Source: Ambrosia x helenae
Taxonomy: Eukaryota; Streptophyta; Magnoliopsida; Asterales; Asteraceae
DNA: 64,000 nucleotides
Assembly: GCA_030844895.1 (NCBI GenBank)
Contig: CM061229.1
Location: forward strand, 120,541,682 to 120,605,681
Direction of reading: 5' to 3'
Shown here: piece after piece, positions 10,074-19,938 of the stretch
Position numbering within the stretch: the stretch's first letter is position 1
How the letters are laid out: the number at the start of each line of letters is the position of its first letter
Position numbers and translations under genes: made by a program
Notes under the pieces: generated by a model
Database searches by the model: none
What the model saw: only the letters and a program-made list of their open reading frames with translations
Told to the model about the DNA's origin: nothing

Positions 10074-12527
10074 ATGTCGATCGATAAAAGCTGGATGTTT
10101 ATAAAGAACCGTTTGGATGTTGAGTACCAAAAAGGAATTGACAATTTCATTGAGTATGCCAAACCATTCGTCAACTCAGATGGAACGATTAGATGTCCGT
10201 GTAAAAAGTGTAATAATTCTATCTTCATAGACTTCTTAACAATGATATATCATATTCGTATAAATGGTTTCGATGAATATTACACGCCGTGGATCTATCA
10301 CGGTGAAAATCCAATTACGCCGTCTCCTGTAGTCGTAAATGAGGTTAGGGGAAGAAGCGATATGAATGACGTTATCGCAGACCTTATAGCGGAGCGTGTG
10401 GTAGTGGAAGAGGATCGTATGGAAGAGGATACTGACCTTACGAAGGGGGCTCGAATACAGAGAGTAGTGATGTTCGTGATGAGTTTGAAGCCCTGATAGA
10501 TGAAGTCGAATCAGAGCTGTATCCTGGGTGTACTGATTATTCCTCGCTTGACTTTATATCAAAGCTTATGAATATGAAGGTAAGGCATAAATGGACTAAT
10601 AATTCGATTGATGAGCTTCTCGGGTTTTTCGGGTCTGTACTTCCAGCAGGTAACAAGGTCCCCCCTTCGCATTACAAAGCCAAAAAGATATTAAAGAAGA
10701 CTCTTTTGATGAATGAAAAGACGAAAGACAGCTCAAATGCACGAATAGACTTACAAAAGCTGAAAATTCGAAAGACGCAATGGTTGAAAAAAAAGGGAAC
10801 CAAGTGGACCTGCCCACACCCAAAATACTCATTCACCCGGCGTGACCGAAAGAGTTTCTGCCAGTTTATAAAAAATGTTAAACTACCAGATGGGTTCGGA
10901 TCTAATATTAGTAAAAGGGTGACAGATAACGATACTAACATTACTGGTTTGAAATCACACGACTGTCATATTCTCATCCAAAAATTGATACCAATTGGGG
11001 TTAGAGCATTTTTGGGCAAAGATGTTTATACACCAATGGTAGACCTTTGTGCGTTCTTTAAACAGCTCTGCTCCAAAACACTGGTAGTGGAAGATATGAA
11101 GAAAGCGAGGGATGCCATTTTTATGATCTTGTGCAGGTTAGAGTTGATATATCCGCCGGCCTTTTTTGACATAATGGTTCATTTAGTTATGCATTTACCC
11201 GATGAAGCGATTCTTGGTGGTCCAGTCTATATGAGATGGATGTATCCCTTTGAACGGTATATGAAAAAAACTGAAAAACTATGTTAAAAACCCGACAAGG
11301 CCAGAAGGTTGTATAGCTGAAGGTTATGTAGCTGAAGAAGCTTTAACATTTTGCTCAATGTATCTGCAAAATGTTAAGACTAAGTTCAATCAGCCTGAGA
11401 GAAATGAGGACGCCGTTGTAGAAAAAAGAAAGTTATGGGTGTTTGAGTCCCAATGCAAGCCGATCAGTGCAACGAATGACAAGCTACTTTCAGTTGAGGA
11501 CAAACTCAAGATAGAATGGTTTGTCCTCGATAATTGCGAAGAAGTCAGGAGCTACATGAAGTAAGTGCTCCTATCCTTTATATATTTACCGAACATCCCA
11601 AATATATAATTAAGACTAATTTTTCCTGCTTTTATACATATTTCTTCAATGTAGTGAATTCAAATCTACACATCCCAAGATGATATTAAAACTAAGTTTC
11701 CGGAATGGTTTCAACACAAGGTAATACATATATAACACTCGTTACTATGTATTTGTTAGGTAATGCATATATAACAAACAATATTATTTTAAATTTGTTA
11801 GGTCTATAAGATGAAGAAAGAAATTTCTTCAGAATTCCACCCAGAGTTATATGCTCTTTCATTGGGCGCGCACGTAATGGCCCAGACTTACACCGGTTGC
11901 ATAGTCAACTGTGTTAGGTTTATGGTGGCTTCACGTGATACAAAACGTGCAACGCAAAACTCAGGGGTTATGGTGGAGGGAGAGAACGGTGAGAAATATT
12001 ATGGCGTATTAGAAGAGATTATTGAGATCAGTTATCCTCGTGGGTATACAACTGTCTTATTTCGGTGCAAGTGGTACGATACTCGAGTTACGGTTGAAAA
12101 CAATATCACCAGTATCAGCACAGAACACGAATGGGACAAAGAAGATTAGCTCATATTTGCCCGACAAGCCAAACAAGTGTTCTACATCCAAGAACCATCT
12201 CGAGGAAAACAAAATAATAAACATAGGTGGGTCGTCGAAAATGTTAATCACCGGCAAATTTGGGATAGACCACCACAACTCGAGAATGTTCAAAACGTAG
12301 ACACTGAGTTAGGCGAGGATGTTGACGTCGTTCACAATAACTCTTCATCTAATATTGGCCTAATTATTTACTTCCACCAATACTTTCAAAACATATCTTC
12401 TCATGCTACTCCAGGTGAGAATGCAATAGAAGTTGATGCCCCGAGCAATGACGACAGTGAAGTTGATGATGCTGGGGCATATTATGACGAGGACGATCCA
12501 GATTATGATGACATGGAGTCTGATTAA
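10074..12527 (+). pseudogene. TNP2-like CACTA transposase, catalytic core deleted
   Basis: Starts at ATG 10074 with SWMFIKNRL and a CxCxKC segment (CPCKKCNN), typical of the Transpos_assoc N-terminal domain. A frameshift near 10445 (G-run) joins a second frame. After SVLPAGNKVPPSHYKAKKILKKT (about 10630-10713) the sequence jumps to the GLKSHDCH and DUF4218-type C-terminal part (to 11287), so the Transposase_21 catalytic domain is absent. An extra A near 11265 breaks the frame again. The part with RPEGCIAEGYVAEEALTFC continues to about 11561, then two small introns, a DUF4216-like exon (11803-12149), an in-frame TAG at 12147, and a tail with FYIQEPSRGK and an acidic C-terminus. In autonomous elements TNP2 binds the termini and cuts; this copy cannot. 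Confidence 0.8.
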
Positions 12528-12669
12528 AAAACAGTAATTGTTGATGATTTCATGTATTTATACTTTATTTATTACATATAATAATGTGACTAATAAGTTT
12601 TATTTCTAATTGCAGGACTTACATATAATAATGTGACTAATATTTTTTATTTCCTTTTTGTAGGACAGT

Positions 12670-14728
12670 ATGAGTTCGATTTTGTTTTTGTTTGTGTATT
12701 TGATGGCCGCTGTTATGGGCCACGGGGGAGACGGTGCAGGGGCGCCGCCACCACCAGGCGGTGATGATTGGTGGAACAACCACCAGGAAGATGGTGGTAA
12801 GTCTTACAGTTCTTTAGTGTTTACTATTTTTACTTCTTTTTCAATTCTAATACTAATTATTTTTAACTCTAAATGCAGCTCCTCGTCGGAGAACACGGGG
12901 CCCTGCAAAAAACAAGGGCTTAAGAAAAGCGCTTAAGACAGGCAAAGGCAAGGTAGCGATTCCATTTGATGATGCCGCCACCAACATGCCTGTAGGCAAA
13001 GATGGCGGCTACTTCGGCCGGGAGGCGTCCATGCATATATGGCGTGAGATCCCGTTGGATGTGGAAGGATGGGATAATGTTTCTAAGGCTTACAAAGACA
13101 AGTTATTTGAGATTTTAAAGGTTAGTGATTTGTAAATATATATTCTATATGTTATTTGTTGATTTTTTTTTTCTATCTGACTAGCTTGTTTGATTTAATT
13201 ATTAGGGTTGCTTCGACTTGGATGCTATTAATGAAGAAATGAATGCCGCTAAAAAAAAGGAGGCATTATGGCGGTTATCAGAAAGCGATACAGCGACCGC
13301 AAAGCCGACGCAAAGCGTTATTATTTGCGGGTGCTGGGAGATGATGGGGATGTGGAGTTATCAAAGCAAAATCCTCCCAAGGGTATGAAATTGGAAAACT
13401 GGCATCGAGCTGTTGATCACTTCTGCACACCAGAGCATCAGAGGAAGTCTGCACTTGCTAAAGCCGCCCGCCAGAAACAACGAACACATACCGAGGTGGA
13501 TCGAGCTCTCTTGCCAGTCATTATTACAAGAAGGTATATACACACACATATACATAGACGATAATGTTTATTTAACTTATAATTTAACTTTTAATGTTAA
13601 ACAGGGCGTGGAATGGTATGAAGCATACCGTATTGGACATATAGGAAGGTAGGGGACGTTTGATAGCCCTCAGAATGAAGAGAATTATGTAAGCATTTAT
13701 TTATAATCTATTGTATACATTTATAATCTATTAAATCACTTTTGTAAAATACAGCACAAGTTAAAGTCACGGGTTGAGTCTGAACGTCAACGGATCGCCG
13801 AAGAAGAAGGAGGAGAAGCAGGCAGCTCCGAACAGGTGGATCAGGTTGGTATATTTGAAGAGGTGTTGGGTAGTCGTCGCAGACATGCTATCGGGATTGG
13901 GCATATGCCTTTTCTGAAAGAAAGCCTTCCTCAAGTTACACCTACGGAACCGAATATTACACAGGTATCTCTTTGTAGTTTAAATGTTAGTATTTGACCC
14001 GTTTGGTATAAATATGTTTAGTAAATAGAATATTTGACCCATTTGGTATATATTTGTAGTTTAAATGTTGATAGTTGACCCATTTGGTATAAATATGTTT
14101 AGTAAATAGGATATTTGACCCATTTGGTATATATTTGTAGTTTAAATGTTGATAGTTGACCCATTTGGTATAAATATGTTTAGTAAATAGGATAGTTGAT
14201 CCATTTGGTATAAATATGTTTAGTAAATAGGATATTTGACCCATTTGGTCTATATTTGTAGTTTAAATGTTGATAGTTGACCCATTTGGTATAAATATGT
14301 TTAGTAAATAGGATAGTTGACCCATTTGGTATAAATATGTTTAGTAAATAGGATATTTGACCCATTTGGTATATATTTGTAGTTTAAATGTTGATAGTTG
14401 ACCCATTTGGTATAAATACGTTTAGTAAATAGGATAGTTGACCCATTTGGTATAAATATGTTTAGTAAATAGGATATTTGACACATTTGGTTTATATTTG
14501 TAGTTATTTGTTAATAGTTGACCCATTTGGTATAAATATGTTTTGTAGGAGCACATTAATGATATAATAGCGACTCCTCAATTCCAAGCGCAATTGCTCC
14601 AAATGGCTAATCAATTGGTCCAACAAAGGCTTGGAAATCTAGGCGGAAGTGGTAATAGTGGCGATCATGATCACGACGATGAAGCCGAAGACGAAGAGCA
14701 AGACGAAGAGCAAGACGAAGACTTTTAG
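12670..14728 (+). pseudogene. TNPA-like gene (Transposase_24 family), broken
   Basis: Exon structure can be followed by GT/AG sites. Exon 1 is 12670-12796, with a Gly/Pro-rich start (a later Met, in MAAVMGHGG, is possible). Exon 2 is 12879-13120 (RRRTRGPAKNKG, then IPFDD and a GREASMHIWREIPLD block). Exon 3 starts at 13206 and holds RYSDRKADAKRYYL and ENWHRAVDHF, the Transposase_24 signature. A frameshift at the A8 run near 13252 and a TAG at 13650 in the next exon break it. A coiled Glu/Arg-rich exon from about 13755 follows, then an intron filled with a minisatellite, then a last exon 14549-14728 ending in an Asp/Glu-rich tail. TNPA-type proteins bind the subterminal repeats and regulate the element. 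Confidence 0.75.
13989..14546 (+). repeat. Intronic minisatellite (about 80-bp composite unit)
   Basis: Two alternating subunits of about 39 and 41 bp, both containing TTGACCCATTTGGTATA, one followed by AATATGTTTAGTAAATAGGATA and the other by TATTTGTAGTTTAAATGTTG, repeat about six to seven times. The array fills the last intron of the TNPA-like gene, right up to the TTTTGTAG 3' splice site. Confidence 0.9.
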
Positions 14729-14939
14729 GCAGCTTTGGTATGTTTGTTTAGTTTTGATGGTGTATACTAGATTCAAATATTAGGTTGGTATGTTAGTTTA
14801 TTTTGTTTGATATGTTTTGACGAATGTTCGTTTAACTTTGTTACGTTTATTTTATATATATGTAGATGTTGGTTTATTATTTTTGTTATTATTTAGTTTG
14901 GTTATGCGTGTGCGGAGTAAACGAATAGCAAAAAAAAAA

Positions 14940-15134
14940 AGACCTTTAGCGGCGACGCGTCGCCGCTAAAAGTCTTACCCAGAATGCACAGAAATCTGCC
15001 ACGTGGCATGCCACGTGGAAAAAAAAAGTTAAAAGATAATGCCACGTAGATAATTACTTTTAGCAGCTACACCTTTAGCGGCAACAGGAGCAATAGCGAC
15101 AGACTAAAGCTAGCAGGACCTTTAGCGGCAGCAG
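14940..15134 (+). repeat. CACTA right subterminal repeats
   Basis: Starts with the palindrome CCTTTAGCGGCGACG/CGTCGCCGCTAAAAG, then degraded copies CACCTTTAGCGGCAAC and CCTTTAGCGGCAGC. A GCCACGTGGC palindrome pair lies between them (about 14997-15020). These mirror the left subterminal motifs. Confidence 0.75.
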
Positions 15135-15559
15135 GCGTCTTCAATTGAGAAAGAATAATAATATTCTCCAAAGTTGTTCTCTGTCGCTCCTCCCAATGTT
15201 ATGCTTCGTTATAATATTTGTGCCCTACCAATTAGTTTTGTTGGGCTTTTGGTCGCGTGACTTGTGACAAAAGTCACAAAAGTGACATTGTGTTTTTTAT
15301 TTTCTTTTTAATATTATTATTATTATTATTATATTATGACTCGGCTCTTTAGACTCGGGTGTTCTTAACTTGACCAAAGTTGCTCGTTTACGCTCCAACG
15401 TCCATGAACACCTACCAAAATATAAAATAAAAGAGATAAATACTAAAAAAGAACCAAAACAAATAAAAATCTATAAAAACTTATACTAAATAAATTATAC
15501 CGGTACAAGCCTAAAACTAATAAAAATATTATTTAAACGACTCGAAAACTATACAAATT
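15135..15559. other. Unassigned sequence
   Basis: No gene seen. A short (ATT)n run is at about 15312-15332. The segment 15370-15550 (CACCTACC, AAATATAAAATAAAAG, GACTCGAAAACTATAC) resembles 48020-48130, possibly a shared dispersed repeat. Confidence 0.35.
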
Positions 15560-16083
15560 TTACACTGGAAATAGATGTATTTTACAATACATCAATGATC
15601 TTGGTGAAAAATTTCTTTGATGATTTTGAAGAGAATGTCTCATCTGATGAGTACCTTTCAATTTGATGAGCTTAAGTTCATTGATCTTGGGGCCCTTTTG
15701 ATTTTTCCTAGACCGATTCTTTTGATTCACATGTTTGGTGGGTTTGTGTTCAACATGTTTCTTCTGATCAACGAGTTTTCTGATCTGAGCTTCAGTAACT
15801 GGTACTTCCTCAAAAATTTGTTTAATCAAGGATTGATCCACATTCTTAATGGGAAACTCTTTATCAGAAAACAATTTGTCAGATCCTACCAACATGTACA
15901 GCCCTTCCGTGCCTTCAGCAAACTAAAAGTGCTTCTTTTCCGGTTCAGGTTCACACAAAATGTGATTTTTAATAGAGCTATGTGAACCTGATTGAGCCTT
16001 CTCAATTTCCTGGGATTCTTTATTAGAATCCTCAAGGTCTGCCTCCGGTAAGGCCTTTGGTTTCAATTTCACTTTCCGTCTAT
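15560..16083 (-). pseudogene. Downstream part of the copia-type gag/spacer
   Basis: After the stop of the main gag frame, a second minus-strand frame continues in character: GFGYNKCS, a Lys/Pro/Glu-rich run, CEPEPEKKHF, then a stop, and after it EGLYMLVGSDKLFSDKEFPI and a Lys/His-rich segment. Frameshifts and a stop show decay. It would lie between gag and the nucleocapsid/protease region in an intact element, but neither of those is found. Confidence 0.5.
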
Positions 16084-17034
16084 TTACAGAACATTTATTG
16101 TAACCAAATCCTTGATTTTCTTTTTGCCGAGACTGTTTTTAAGATCAACATCATTTTTACTTAGCACAAACTTTGCAAACTGAAAACCATCTAGCTTATG
16201 TTGGGCTCTTTCATAATCAGATTTTGTTTGCGATAATTCTTTCTTTATTTGCTCAAGAGTTTTAGAAAGCTCAGAATTTTCTTTAATTAAAATTTCATTC
16301 AAGTTTTTAAACTCCATTTCATTTGCTCTCAAAACTTCATTGATGGTTATGCAATTAGCAAGATCACAAGTAAAGGTCTGTTGGTATTCAGACAGCCTTT
16401 CAATCGTACTTTGGAGTTCGGCATAGTTAGAACAGACAAACCTGGAAGATCCTTGTGCAATAAGGTCAGTTCCGTGCTTGATTTGAATTCCAACTTCTGG
16501 ATTTTGATCATCAGCATCTTCCTCTTCTGATTCACTCCTTTCAGAAGTTGAACAATTTGCATCAGTTGTGTTGATTTCTTCAGAACTTCGTTCAGGATCT
16601 TGTTCACTGGATGATGATTCACTATCTGCATCTGTACTCTCTTCTGAGATTTGAGCACTCTCTAACACTTCTCCCGATTCCACAGTCTCTACACGTTGAG
16701 CAAAACACGCAATTTCCCCGCTATCACCTCCCATGAGTTGTGTCTTCTGGTCAAAACCTTTCTCAGTATGCATAGTAAGTACACTCGTAGCATCCGTGTT
16801 TGCTGAGACGGTGTGAATTGCAGGAGTAACCGAAACCACAACTGTTTCTTGATTGTTTTGAACATTGTTAAGTTGTCTGGTTTGAATCGGTTGACTTTGA
16901 CTAACCTCTGACGTTGATTTCCTCTCCAGATGGGCCCACGGATTACATCCGGAACTCCCCTGTTGTTGTCGTTGTTGGACCGGTTGGGTGTTCATTGAAG
17001 ACGCGAAAGCCCATGGTTTGGTTGCATTTGCCAT
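16084..17034 (-). CDS. Copia-type gag N-terminal ORF (316 aa)
   Basis: A true ATG starts MANATKPWAFASS, followed by a Gln-rich stretch (VQQRQQQ), a Ser/Glu/Asp-rich acidic region (about residues 115-175), and a helical, probably coiled-coil C-terminal half (residues 200-300: repeated Leu/Glu/Lys heptads such as ENSELSKTLEQIKKEL). It lies 3' of the primer-binding site and leader of the same element, the expected place of gag. No zinc knuckle is reached before the stop, so the product would lack nucleic-acid binding by nucleocapsid. I recognise the type from plant copia elements but cannot name the lineage. Confidence 0.55.
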   Translation of the reverse strand: MANATKPWAFASSMNTQPVQQRQQQGSSGCNPWAHLERKSTSEVSQSQPIQTRQLNNVQNNQETVVVSVTPAIHTVSANTDATSVLTMHTEKGFDQKTQLMGGDSGEIACFAQRVETVESGEVLESAQISEESTDADSESSSSEQDPERSSEEINTTDANCSTSERSESEEEDADDQNPEVGIQIKHGTDLIAQGSSRFVCSNYAELQSTIERLSEYQQTFTCDLANCITINEVLRANEMEFKNLNEILIKENSELSKTLEQIKKELSQTKSDYERAQHKLDGFQFAKFVLSKNDVDLKNSLGKKKIKDLVTINVL

Positions 17035-17179
17035 TATGAAAGCCTTGTGAAAAAGTCAACTCTTGGTCAACAAAAGTCAAACATTGGTCAAAGACGGTTA
17101 CACGAACTTTTTTTTAAGTCAAACTTGGTCAACAAAAGTCAACTTCGGTCAACGTGAGTCAAACTTAGGTCAATTTTAG

Positions 17180-17672
17180 GTTCAGCAGACTAACACGTGA
17201 GTAGGAAGTCTAATTGCTTGATTATAGGTGAGTAGAAGGCTAATTGCATGTATTATAGGTGAGTAGGGCTAATTGCTAGTGAATAGTGACGTGAGTAGCA
17301 ATTTCAGGTGATTAGGGTTTGTCAGGTGATTAGAAGCTATGCTACATACAAGAACACGTGAGTAGGGCTAATTGCATGTGAATAGTGACGTGAGTAGGGC
17401 TAATTGCATGTGAACAGTGGCGCGATTACGAGTTTGGGGGTGATTAGGATTCAACACGTGATTAAAAGTTATGCCACATGTAGTTATAGGCGATTGGCTT
17501 CTAATCACTAGTAATAACAGGCGATTGGTGGCCAATTGCATGTAGTTTCAGGCGATTGGTGGCCAATTACTAGTAGGTATGGGCGATTGGGGCTAATTGC
17601 TAGAAACAAGTGGTGATTGGACTAATCACACAATAAGTTCATGTGATTAGGGTTGCTAATCGCCTGATCTGA
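17180..17672 (-). repeat. Array of GTGAGTAG / GGCGATTGG words in copia leader
   Basis: On the plus strand about twenty copies of a degenerate word GGYGAKTRG (GTGAGTAG, GGTGATTAG, GGCGATTGG) occur, with about ten complements (CTAATTGC, CTAATCAC, CCAATTGC, CTAATCGCCTG). Spacing is irregular, 15-35 bp. The array lies in the transcribed leader, downstream of the TATA box in element orientation. The same vocabulary fills the LTR of the unrelated gypsy element at 54478. Confidence 0.8.
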
Positions 17673-17977
17673 TCTGCAAGTTCACTTTTGCTCAAAAACT
17701 ACCATTTTTGCTTCAAACTCTTATCTAAAACAATGTGTTTAATCCCCAAATGATTAGAAAAGTTTCCAAAACAGTTTTAGAACAAAACCTAATAAAAAAA
17801 ACACATGTTTTCATCCGTAAAAACACACTAAGAATTTGAAAATATGGGTTTTTTTTTATAAAAATATCAAAGTTTCAAAGTTCAAACAGGTTTTTGGATA
17901 AAAATCACAACTTTCACACAAAAACCAACCTGTTTTCACTCGTTTTTGTTATCAAAACGCTCGTGATAAGAGCCTCG

Positions 17978-17989
17978 GCTCTGATACCA
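17978..17989 (-). promoter_or_regulatory. Primer-binding site (initiator tRNA-Met type)
   Basis: Minus-strand TGGTATCAGAGC lies next to the inner end of the LTR (about 17993), defining minus-strand orientation for this element. Confidence 0.85.
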
Positions 17990-17992
17990 CTT

Positions 17993-18576
17993 ATAGGATC
18001 GACGAACGGGTCAACCGACTATCACGAGGTTTATATTCAGAGTGCGGAATCCTCTAAATATGTTCTAATAACAAAAACAACCAAGAAACAATGATATACG
18101 AGTAATTAACACACACAAACGGGTCAAAAGATTAAAGATTTATCATTAAAACATAGCTCGAGTGTTTACAATGATCAAATCAGACTTCTCAGACCAGGGG
18201 AGGGTGTTTGGAGAGTGTGTGTGGCAAGAACTAATGATTAGGGCAATGATTGGGCCTATTTATACCCCTTGTACTCGTCCAAACTATAACAGGCGAGTAG
18301 GATCCTATCCGCCATGACAAACAGGTGATTACAAGGCTATCCACCATGTACAACATGTGATTAGGAGGCTATCCACCATGTACAACATGTGATTACAAGG
18401 CTATCCACCATGTATAACATGCGAGTAGGAGGCTATCCACCATGTACAACATGTGATTACAAGGCTATCCACCATGTAATGATTCCCTACTCGCCTGTTG
18501 GTCCCAAACACTTCCAAACACCCTGTAACACGTCCAAACATCTAATATACTAGCCTAGGGACATCATGTACTAACA
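17993..18576 (-). repeat. 5' LTR of the minus-strand copia element
   Basis: On the minus strand it begins TGTTAGTACATG (18576) and ends near GATCCTATA beside the primer site. About 584 bp. It has a TATAAATA box and, upstream of it, tandem units of about 36 bp (GGCTATCCACCATGTACAACATGTGATTA type, 18300-18480) containing the GGCGAGTAG/GTGATTAG word. No partner LTR is in the window, so limits are inferred. Confidence 0.6.
18257..18264 (-). promoter_or_regulatory. TATA box of copia LTR
   Basis: TATAAATA on the minus strand, about 265 bp before the LTR 3' end, in AGGGGTATAAATAGGCC context. It is probably the LTR promoter. Word arrays lie on both sides (U3 and leader). Confidence 0.55.
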
Positions 18577-18855
18577 GACCCTTTCCGGAGAAAATTGAAT
18601 TACAATGTGGAGAAAGTTAGCGAGGAAAGCAATGTTGACCTTGATAAGGAGATTGATGGACTGAAAGAGAAACTAAAGTCTTGACACCACATTTTATTAA
18701 AAACATGATGTCAAAATTAAATTCGGTAGTGAATCCAAGTATAACTGACCATCAACCTCCAGAGGTGCAAACTAAAATTCGCGGGCGCCTGAAAGAAAAA
18801 GGTAAAGGAATAAAACAAGAGGATGATGATGATGAAAAAAGGTTAGTAACATAGC
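18577..18855 (+). other. Possible decayed coding fragment
   Basis: Two short plus-strand frames have protein-like composition. About 18595-18681 encodes a helical segment ending EIDGLKEKLKS and a stop. About 18682-18855 contains PPEVQTKIRGRLKEKGKG and a short acidic tail. The second is loosely like the basic C-terminal tails of FAR1/MULE-type proteins. This is a guess from memory; no start codon or splice signals support a gene. Confidence 0.2.
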
Positions 18856-18863
18856 TACTACTA

Positions 18864-18864
18864 C

Positions 18865-18961
<97 letters not shown>
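18864..18961 (+). repeat. (ATT)n microsatellite
   Basis: About 32 uninterrupted ATT units. The minus-strand poly-Asn frame across it is an artefact of the repeat. Confidence 0.97.
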
Positions 18962-19750
18962 TGGGGAAATGAAATTAAAAAATCCCAACTTTGGGGGGTT
19001 GGAAGGGAATAATCTCAACTTGAAAGTTGTAAGATAACAGTCCCAACTTGTCAACATTTTTATTTTGTTGGTCCTAAACTAATCCCAGTTAAGTTTTTCT
19101 GTTAAGTGCTTACGTGGCATTACACGTGAATTCCTACGTGGCATAAAGTTTAATCTGTATCAAAAAAACTGGTAGGCCCTTATCCACATGTGTAAAGGAA
19201 ATTATATTATTAATGTTTTTAAAATCAAGGGGGCTCACAAACATCATATATCAGTATCTATTCGATCAAAATAATCTTTCAAAGTCATTAACCCTCTGTC
19301 GGCGTCAATAGTATATTAAATATATACAAAACTAACACTTTAATAAGGTGTTTTCACCAACACATCAACGTATGGCGTTCCCTTTTGCCATTGGGTTACC
19401 TCGGGTAGCCGGACTTTTATTTGTTGGCCGTTAAGAAAACCTTGCCTAGACAACTAATTAAGGACGTTTGCTAATTAAAGCTTTTTCAAAATTTAAACGT
19501 AACATATAAATGATGAAAGCCCTTAGGTTTTATCCATGAGTAGCACAAATAAATTTTCTTCATGTGTGCTAAGCAGAGACGGATAAATTGCTAAAAAAAC
19601 AAAAAAAAAAAAAAAAAAGAGTCCAAAGTTTCATTTTGCCGTTTCAGAATGGGCAATGTAGGAAAGTCAAAAGCCATGACGGTGTTACCGAATGTGGAAT
19701 GAATGAAGCAAAAAGTCAAAATCTTGAATCTTGTTATATGTCATTAGACT
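18962..19750. other. Intergenic region upstream of the receptor kinase
   Basis: No gene seen. It includes two ACGTGGCAT motifs (about 19110-19145), an A-run at 19600-19618, and AT-rich sequence. It probably contains distal promoter of the gene starting at 19939. Confidence 0.4.
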
Positions 19751-19800
19751 GTTAGCCAATGTTGAAAACATTGCGAAAGTAACGGGTTTCTATATATAAA
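19751..19800 (+). promoter_or_regulatory. Core promoter of the LRK10L-like gene
   Basis: TATATATAAA at 19791-19800, with AGCCAAT (CAAT-type) about 35 bp upstream. The ATG follows about 140 bp downstream, a normal plant leader length. The transcription start would be expected near 19825-19835. Confidence 0.55.
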
Positions 19801-19938
19801 TACAAGAAAAGTTGAGTTTGTTAATGTCAAAACTTGTTATTATTAATGGTAATATATAATATTCACATAGCTCCCTCTTTTAGCCAACCGTTCCAAAAAC
19901 ACACACTCATCTAAACACACCTTATAAGTTGGCTTGAA

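Larger units (their letters stand above)
7694..15134 (+). mobile_element. Degenerate CACTA (En/Spm) DNA transposon
   Basis: The left end reads TACTACAAGAAATTTG, one base from the canonical CACTACAAGAAA terminus. Both ends carry subterminal repeats of TTTAGCGGCGAC and its complement, often as palindromes (7829-7854 and about 14942-14965), the hallmark of CACTA subterminal regions. Between them lie, in the usual order, a TNP2-like transposase gene and a TNPA-like (Transposase_24) gene, both broken. The right terminal CTTGTAGTG motif and a 3-bp target duplication were not found. The right boundary is therefore set at the last AGCGGCAGC-type repeat and is approximate. Confidence 0.75.
15560..18576 (-). 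mobile_element. Partial Ty1/copia element: 5' LTR, leader and gag
   Basis: On the minus strand the order is LTR (18576 to about 17993), primer-binding site (17989 to 17978), a long repeat-rich leader (about 17960-17040), then gag (from ATG 17034). No zinc knuckle, pol or 3' LTR follows; the element stops near 15560, close to CACTA flanking sequence. It is therefore 3'-truncated or broken by rearrangement. The Ty1/copia assignment rests on the style of the gag and its spacer (charged coiled coil, then KPxAL and a KxxVxQKK-rich region) and is less certain than for the other elements. Confidence 0.6.

Noticed and set aside
15135..15200. Canonical right CACTA terminus
   Set aside because: No CTTGTAGTG motif or matching 3-bp duplication could be found, so the right end stays approximate.
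18752..19057. Poly-Asn ORF on the minus strand
   Set aside because: Translation of the (ATT)n repeat; no conserved flanks.
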